Source: Zygnema cylindricum
Taxonomy: Eukaryota > Streptophyta > Zygnematophyceae > Zygnematales > Zygnemataceae
Direction of reading: 5' to 3'
Assembly (NCBI GenBank): GCA_037447655.1
Contig: JBBHKE010000813.1
Coordinates: 62,001 to 126,000 of the forward strand
Length of the DNA: 64,000 nt
The translations under genes and the position numbers were made by a program. Below are positions 56,901-64,000 of this stretch, in pieces. Numbering within the stretch: the first letter of the stretch is position 1; each line of letters opens with the position of its first letter. The notes beneath the pieces are model-generated. The model saw nothing but the letters and a program-made list of their open reading frames with translations. It had not been told where the DNA came from and made no database searches.

Positions 56901-57903
56901 ATTACACAAACTGTTAGCGATAACAATAATTGTTACCTAAATTACACAAACAGTTTGCGCTAACATGAATTGTTACCTAAATTACACAAACTATTAGCGA
57001 TAACAAGAATTTTTACCTAAATTACACAAACAGTTAGCGATAACAAGAATTTTTACCTAAATTACACAAACTATTTGCGATAACAAGAATTGTTACCTAA
57101 ATTACACAAACTGTTAGCGATAACAAGAATTGTTACCTAAATTACACAAACTATTAGCGATAAAAGGAATTGTTACCTAAATTACACAAACTGTTAGCGA
57201 TTATAGGAATTGTTACCTAAATTACAGAAACAGTTAGCGATAACAGGAATTGTTATCTAAATTACACAAACTATTAGCGATAATATGAATTATAATCTAC
57301 ATAACACAAACTATTAGGAATAACAAGAATTGTTACCTAAATTAAACAAACAATTAACAATAACAAAAATTATTACCTAAATTACACAAACTATTAGCGA
57401 TAATAGGAATTAATACCTAAATTACACAAACAATTAGCGATAACAAGAATTGTTACCTAAATTACACAAACAGTTAGCAATAACAAGAATTGTTACCTAA
57501 ATGACACAAATTATATGCGATAATTAGAATTGTTATCTAAATTACACAAACTATTAGCGATAAATACCTAAATTTCACAAAACTGTTAGCTATAACAGGA
57601 ATTCTTACCTAAATTACACAAATTGTTAGCGATAACAAGAATTGTTACCTAAATGACACAAATTATATGCGATAATTAGAATTGTTATCTAAATTACACA
57701 AACTGTTAGCGATAACAAGAATTGTTTCCTAAATTACAGAAACAGTTAGCGATAACAAGAATTGTTACCTTAATTACACAAACAGTTAGCAATAACAAAA
57801 ATTGTTACATAAACTACACAAACTATTAGCGATAACAAAAATTGTTACCTAAATTACACAAACTATTAGCGATAACAAGAATTGTTACCTAAATTACACA
57901 AAC

Positions 57904-57913
57904 NNNNNNNNNN
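57904..57913. other. Assembly gap (10 N)
   Basis: Ten consecutive N directly at the end of the main satellite block. The distance and linkage to the following unique island are not proven. Confidence 0.95.
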
Positions 57914-58437
57914 TGTAGTTTTTGCATACATGTCCCAAGTGGATTTATAGATGACTGTTTTTAGATTCATGAACCTGGTTTTAAAAGTTCATTGTTATAG
58001 ATCTGGGATTTTTAGGCTTTCTATACAAAGCGCAGATGTTGTAGTTTGGATTTTTAGGGTCTAGATATTGTTACTTGACAATTTTGGTCTAAGTACTTAG
58101 ATTTTTGTCAGTAGATATTTAGGTGAACCCTGTACATACGTTTTTGATGTTTTCTAGATATTTTAGATGTTTTCTAGATCTTTTTAGATGTTTTCTAGAT
58201 CTTTTGAGTATTTAGTTCAATTAGGATTGATCAATCCAATACAGAATGTACATTCTACACAAGAGTTAAGGAAATGAGAGCACTGAGTACAGTTTAAGGT
58301 GTTTTATGCTCTATTCTCTCTAATTTGCTTGTAGTACATGTTTGTTTGGTTGAAAGACCTCTTTCGTTGGGAGTAACATATCTTACACTATAGATCTAGT
58401 CTTTTAGGCATTTCTCTTTGGGTTTGCTTCCGTTAAT
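57914..58437 (+). other. Unique AT-rich island, leader-like, upstream of the chimeric ORF
   Basis: T-rich on the + strand, with repeated TTTTTAG and TAGATC words. No coding motif. It could be the 5' leader or LTR part of a retrotransposon, or the upstream region of a host gene, because it ends directly at an ATG. No tRNA primer-binding site of the TGGTATCAGAGC type was found. Confidence 0.4.
58141..58201 (+). repeat. Three tandem copies of a 20-bp repeat
   Basis: Units 58141-58160, 58161-58180 and 58181-58201 all read TTTT(T)(A)GATGTTTTCTAGAT with one- or two-base differences. Each contains the palindrome-like TCTAGA. Confidence 0.85.
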
Positions 58438-58596
58438 ATGTCTGATAATGGCTCAGCTCCTGTTGCAAGTGCTCCTATTAGCCCTAGTGCTCCACCTGCT
58501 GGTGCAAGTGTGACTCCTAGTGGGAGTGGATCGCAGCCGAGTCGTAATGCCCATGACCTTGAACATTACCTACATTACACAAACAGTTATCGATAA
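58438..58596 (+). pseudogene. 5' end of a Ser/Ala/Pro-rich ORF fused to satellite DNA
   Basis: ATG at 58438; TAA at 58594-58596 (52 codons). Residues 1-42 are unique and low complexity (MSDNGSAPVASAPISPSAPP and on through Gly/Ser to SRNAHDLE). From about residue 43 the codons are satellite DNA (HYLHYTNSYR), so the original reading frame is cut off. Such Ser/Ala/Pro-rich starts are common at the N terminus of plant retrotransposon gag proteins and also in unrelated nuclear proteins; no domain confirms either. The leader upstream lacks satellite. Best read as a truncated gene start left at an array boundary. Confidence 0.45.
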
Positions 58597-59590
58597 TAAG
58601 AATTGTTACCTAAACTACACAAACTGTTAGCGATAAGAAGAATTGTTACCTAAAGTACACAAACTGTTATCGATAACAATAATTGTCACCTAAATTACAC
58701 AAACTGTTTGCGATAACAAGAATTGTTACCTAAATTACACAAACAGTTATCAAAAACAAGAATTGTTACCTAAGTTGCACAAACTGTTAGCGATAACAGG
58801 AATTGTTACCTAAGTTACACAAACTGTTAACGATAACAAAAATTGTTACCTAACTTACACAAACAGTTAGCGCTAACCAGAAATGTGACCTAAATTACAC
58901 AAACTGTTAGCGATAACAAGAATTGTTACCTTAATTACAAAAACTGTTATCGATAACAAGATTTTTTATTTAAATTGCACAAACAGTTAGCGCTAACAAG
59001 ATTTGATACCTAAGTTACACAAACTGTTAGCGATAACAGGAATTGTTACCTAAGCTACACAAACAGTTATCGGTAACAAGAATTGTTACCTAAATAACAC
59101 AAACAGGTAGTGATAACAAGAATTGTTGCCTTAATTACACAAACTGTTATCGATAATAGGAATTGTAACCTAACTTACACAAACAGTTAGCGCTAACAAG
59201 AATTGTTACCTAAATTAAACAAACAGTTAGCTCTAATATGAATTGTTACCTAAATTACACAAACAGTACGCGATAATAAGAATTGTTACCTTAAACACAC
59301 AATTTGTTAGCGATAACAAGAATTTTTACCTAAATTACACAAACAGTTTTTGATAACAGGAATTGTTACCTAAATTACACAAACAGTTAGCGATAATCAG
59401 AATTGTTACCTAAGTTACACAAACTGCTAGCGATAACAAGAATTGTTACCTAAGTTACACAAACTGTTTACGATAACAGGAATTGTCACCTAAATTACAC
59501 AAACTGTTAGCGATAACAAAAATTGTTACCTAAGTTACACAAACTGTTAACGATTACAAGAATTGTTACCTAAATTACACAAATATTTAG

Positions 59591-60150
59591 CGGTAACAAA
59601 AATTGTTAACTAAATTACACAAACAGTTATCGGTAATTAGAACTGTTACCTAACTTACACAAACAGTTAGCGCTAACATGAATTGTTACCTAAATTACAC
59701 AAACAGTTATCGATAACAAGAATTCTTACCTAAATTACACAAACAGTTATCAAAAACAAGAATTGTTACGTAAGTTGCACAAACTTTTAGCGATAACAGG
59801 AATTGTTACCTAAGCTACACAAACAGTTATTGATAACAAGAATTGTGACCTAAATAACTCAAATAGTTAGCGGTAACAAAAATTGTTAACTAAATTACAC
59901 AAACAGTTATCGGTAATTAGAACTGTTACCTAACTTACACAAACAGTTAGCGCTAACATGAATTGTTACCTCAATTACACAAACAGTTATCGATAACAAG
60001 AATTCTTACCTAAATTACACAAACAGTTATCAAAAACAAGAATTGTTACCTAAGTTGCACAAACTGTTAGCGATAACAAGAATTGTTACCTAAGCTACAC
60101 AAACAGTTATTGATAACAAGAATTGTGACCTAAATAACACAAACAGTTAG
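59591..60150 (+). repeat. 280-bp (seven-monomer) tandem duplication in the right block
   Basis: CGGTAACAAAAATTGTTAAC starts at 59591 and 59871, and the following units (CGGTAATTAGAACTG, GCTAACATGAATTG, TTATCAAAAACAAG, AAGCTACACAAAC) follow in the same order in both copies. Confidence 0.85.
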
Positions 60151-60949
60151 CGATAACAACAATGTTTACCTAAATTACTTAAACTGATAGGAATAACAAG
60201 AATTGTTACCCAAATTACACAAATTGTATGCGATAACAAGAAGTGTTACCTAAATTACACAAAGAGTTAGCGATAACAAGAATTGTTACCTAAATTACAC
60301 AAACTGTTTGCGATAACAAGAATTGTTACCTAAATTATACAAACTGTTTGCGATAACATGAACTGTTACCTAAATTACAGAAACAGTTAGCGATAACAAG
60401 AATTGTAACCTAAATTACACAAAGAATTAGCGATAACAAGAATTGTTAACTAAATTACACAAACTATGTGCGATAACAAGAATTGTTACCTAAATTATAC
60501 AAACTGTTTGCGATAACATGAACTGTTACCTAAATTACACAAACAGTTAGCGATAACAAGAATTGTAACCTAAATTACACAAACTTTCAGCGATAACAAG
60601 AATTTTTACCTAAATTACAAAAACTGTATGCGATAACAAGAATGGTAACCTAAGTTACAGAAACTGTTAGCAATAACAAGCAATGTTACCTAAATTACAC
60701 AAACAGTTATCGATAACAAGAATTGTCACCTAAGTTACACAACTGTTAGCGATAACAAGAATTGTAACCTAAATTACACAAACTGTTTGCGATAACAAAA
60801 ATTGCTATCTAAAATACACAAACACTTAGCAATGACAAGAATTGTAACCTAAGTAACACAAACTGCAAGCAATAACAAGAATTGTTACCTAAATTACACA
60901 ATGTGTTTACGAAAACATGAATTGTTACCTAAATTACACAAACAGTTAG

Positions 60950-63900
60950 CGATAACAAGAATTGTTACCTATATTACACAAACAGTTAGCGATAACAAGA
61001 ATTGTTACCCAGGTAACACAAACTATTAACGCTAACAAGAATGGTTACCTAAGTTCACAAAATTTTAGCCATAACAAATATTGTTTCCTAAATTACACAA
61101 AAATTTTGCGGTAACAGGAATTGTAATACATAATTTCACAAATAGTTGGCGATAACAAGAATTGTTACCTAAATTACACAAACAGTTAGCGATAACAAGA
61201 ATTGTTACCTAAATTACAGAAACTGTTAGCGCTAACAAGAATTCTTACCTAAATTACACAAATTGTTTGCGATAACAGGAATTGTTACCTAAATTACACA
61301 AACAGTGAGCGATAACAAGAATTGTTACCTAAATTAAACCAAATGTTAGCGATTACAAATTTCTTTACCTAAATTACACAAACTCTTAGCGATAACAAGA
61401 ATTGTTACCTAAATTACACAAGCTGTTTGCGATTACAGGAATGGTTACCTTAATTTCACAAACTGTTAGCGATAACAAAAATTGTTACCTAAATTACACA
61501 AACTATTTGCGATAACAAGAATTATTATCTAAAATACACAAACCGTTAGCAATAACAAGAATTGTTAACTAGGTTACACAAACTATTAACGCTAACAAGA
61601 ATGGTTACCTAAGTTACACAAACTGTTAGCCATAACAAAAACTGTTTCCTAAATTACACAAAAAATTTGCGATAACAGGAATTGTAACCTAAATTACACA
61701 AATAGTTAGCCATAACAAGAATTTTTACCTAAATTACACATACAGTTAGCGATACCAAGAATTGTTACCTAAATTACACAAACTGTTAGCAATAACAAGA
61801 ATTGTCACCTAAGTTACACAAACTGTTAATGCTAACAAGAATGGTTACCTAAAATACACAAATTGTTATCGATAACAAGAATTGTTACCTAAATTACACA
61901 AACTGTTTGAGATAACAAAAATTGTTACCAAAATTACACAAACTGTTAGCGATAACAAGAAATGTTACCTAAATTACACAAACTATTTGTGATATTAGAA
62001 TTGTTACCTAAATAACACAAACAGTTAGCGATAACAATTATTGTTACCTAAGTTACACAAACTATTAACGCTTACAAGAATGGTTACCTAAGTTTCACAA
62101 ACTATTAGCGATAACAAGAATTGTTTCCTTAATAACACAAACACTTTGCGATAACAGGAATTGTTACCTAAATTACACAAACAGTTAGCGATAACAAGAA
62201 TTGTTACCTAAATAAAACAAAGAATTAGCGATAACAAGAATTGTTACCTAAATTACACAAACAGTTAGCGATAACAAAAATTGTAACCTAAATTACACAA
62301 ACTGTTAGCGATAACAAGAATTTTTACCAAAATTACAAAAACTGTATGCGATAACAAGAATGGTTACCTAAGTTACAGAAACTGTTAGCGATAACAATAA
62401 TTTTTACCTAAATTACACAAACTGTTTACAATAACAAAAATGGTGACCTAAATTACACAAACAGTTATCGATAACAAGAATTATTACCTAAATTACTTAA
62501 ACTGATAGGAATAACAAGAATTGTTACCCAAATTACACAAATTGTATGCGATAACAAGAAGTGTTACCTAAATTACACAAAGAGTTAGCGATAACAAGAA
62601 TTGTTAACTAAATTACACAAACTGTTTGCGATAACAAGAATTGTTACCTACATAACACAAACTGCTAGCAATAACAGGAATTATCACCTAAATTACACAA
62701 TCTGTTTACGATAACAACAATTGTTACCTAAATTACACAAACAGTTAGGGATAACAAGAATTGTTACTTAAGTTACACAAACTGTTAACGCTAACAGGAA
62801 TTGTTACCTAAATTACACAAACTGTTAGCGATATCAAGAATTGTCACCTAAGTTACACAAACTGTTAACGTTAACAAGAATGGTTACCTAAGTTACACAA
62901 ACTGTTAGCGATAACAAATATTGCTATTTAAAATACACAAACAGTTAGCAATGACAAGAATTTTGACCTAAGTAATACAAACTGCTAGCAATAACAAAAA
63001 TTGTTACCTAAATTACACAATGTGTTTACGAAAACAGGAATTGTTACCTAAATTACACAAACAGTTAGCGATAACAAGAATTGTTACCTAAATTACACAA
63101 ACAGTTAGCGATAACAAGAATTGTTACCTAGGTTACACAAAGTATTAACGCTAACAAGAATGGTTACCTAAGTTCACAAACTTTTAGCCATAACAAAAAT
63201 TGTTTCCTAAATTACACAAAAATTTTGCGATAACAAGAATTGTAATTTAAATTACACAAATAGTTAGCGATAACAAGAATTGTTACCTAAATTACACAAA
63301 CAGTTAGCGATAACAAGAATTGTTACCTAAATTACAGAAACTGTTAGCGCTAACAAGAATTCTTACCTAAATTACACAAACTGTTTACGATAAAAGGAAT
63401 TGTTACCTAAATTACACAAACAGTTAGCGATAACAAGAATTGTTACCTAAATTAAACCAACTGTTAGCGATTACAATTTTTTTTACCTAAATTACACAAG
63501 CAGTTTGCGATAAAAGGAATTGTTACCTAAATTACAAAAACTGTTAGCGATAACAAAAATTGTTACCTAAATTACAAAAACAGTTAGCAATAACAAGAAT
63601 TGTTACCTAGGTTACACAAACTATTAACGCTAACAAGAATGGTTACCTAAGTTACACAAACTGTTAGCCATAAAAAAATTGTTTCCTAAATTACACAAGA
63701 ATTTTGCGATAACAGGAATTGTAACCTAAATGACACAAATAGTTAGCGATAAGAAGAATTTTTACCTAAATTACACAAACAGTTAGCGATAACAATAATT
63801 GTTACCTAAATTACACAAACTGTTAGCAATAACAAAAATTGTCACCTAAGTTACACAAACTGTTAATGCTAACAAGAATGGTTACCTAAATTACACAAAG

Positions 63901-64000
63901 TGTTAGCGATAACAAGAATTGTCACCTAAGTTACACAAACTATTAATGCTAACAAGAATGGTTACCTAAGTTAAACAAATTGTTATCGATAACAAGAATT
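60950..64000 (+). repeat. About 1-kb segment repeated at an offset of 2,119 bp
   Basis: GCTAACAAGAATGG followed by CCTAAGTTCACAAA and TTAGCCATAACAAA occurs at 61031 and 63150. The following units (TTTCCTAAATTACAC, AAAATTTTGCG, GCGATTACAA with a T-run) keep the same order up to the window end. The 2,119-bp offset is 53 monomers. Confidence 0.75.

Larger units (their letters stand above)
7532..57903 (+). repeat. 40-bp satellite array, main block (about 1,260 monomers)
   Basis: About 50 kb of head-to-tail 40-bp monomers in one orientation. The segment ACCTAAATTACACAAA is nearly invariant. The three bases before TTAG vary freely (CAG, CTG, CTA, CAA, TTG, TAG). The lone CpG in TTAGCGATAAC is often CA or TG. 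A linked variant class has TTTGCGCTAACATG in place of TTAGCGATAACAAG. Composition of the consensus strand is about 45% A, 25% T and 30% GC, a strong A/T strand skew. Long duplications (separate entries) overlay the monomer period. The most uniform stretch is near 48.7-49.1 kb. No transposon insertion and no ORF longer than chance interrupts it. Confidence 0.99.
58566..64000 (+). repeat. 40-bp satellite array, right block (about 136 monomers, runs off the window)
   Basis: The satellite resumes with ACCTACATTACACAAACAG in the same orientation as the other blocks. Its variants differ in frequency from the core: CCTAAGTTACAC, TTAACGCTAACAAGAATGG and CAGTTATCGATAAC are common (for example 61023-61050, 61585-61610, 62865-62890, 63145-63170, 63630-63650). 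Duplications include a 280-bp (seven-monomer) repeat (59591 and 59871) and a 2,119-bp offset (61031 and 63150). No ORF. Confidence 0.97.

Noticed and set aside
57914-58437. Intact retrotransposon 5' LTR with primer-binding site
   Set aside because: No tRNA-complementary site, no recognisable LTR end and no matching LTR elsewhere in the window.
3708-64000. CRISPR array
   Set aside because: The 40-bp units are directly adjacent with no unique spacers, the copies number over a thousand and vary between themselves, no cas genes are present, and the context is eukaryotic.

Overview
The window looks eukaryotic and most likely comes from a plant. It carries a decayed Ty1/copia-type pol whose RT/RNase H motifs read like plant copies, AT-rich spacer DNA with several TAGGGTTT/AAACCCTA (telo-box-like) words, and a very large tandem repeat. 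It has no operons, no Shine-Dalgarno-led genes and no dense coding. The plant assignment is an inference; the sequence alone does not fix a species.

Layout. 1-1795: the 3' half of a Ty1/copia pol (reverse transcriptase then RNase H), broken by at least one frameshift and five in-frame stops. 1796-about 2370: a polypurine tract and a candidate 3' LTR containing a CAG/GCAAC-rich stretch, with an 11-bp degenerate tandem repeat after 2233. 2370-3707: mostly unique AT-rich DNA with one unrecognised 96-codon ORF (2631-2921), a GC-rich perfect hairpin inside it, and a 47-bp tandem duplication carrying telo-box-like inverted arms. 3708-7296, 7532-57903 and 58566-64000: one 40-bp satellite, always in the same orientation, about 59.4 kb in all or roughly 1,485 monomers. 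It runs off the right edge. Two short non-satellite islands interrupt it, each next to a run of ten N: 7297-7531 (N at 7483-7492) and 57904-58565 (N at 57904-57913). The second island holds the start of a Ser/Ala/Pro-rich ORF that runs directly into satellite sequence.

The satellite is the main feature. Its monomer reads TTAGCGATAACAAGAATTGT followed by TACCTAAATTACACAAACAG. It combines a nearly invariant block (ACCTAAATTACACAAA), a hypervariable trinucleotide just upstream of TTAG, a single CpG that decays repeatedly to CA or TG, and a TGTTA/TAACA/TGTTA arrangement that can form alternative small hairpins. Larger duplications of about 160 to 3,670 bp are layered on it. The outer blocks are more diverged and share marker variants that are scarce in the middle, as expected if a young core expanded inside an older array. 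No functional protein-coding gene, RNA gene or CRISPR array is supported anywhere in the window. A centromeric or heterochromatic role is possible but not shown by the sequence.
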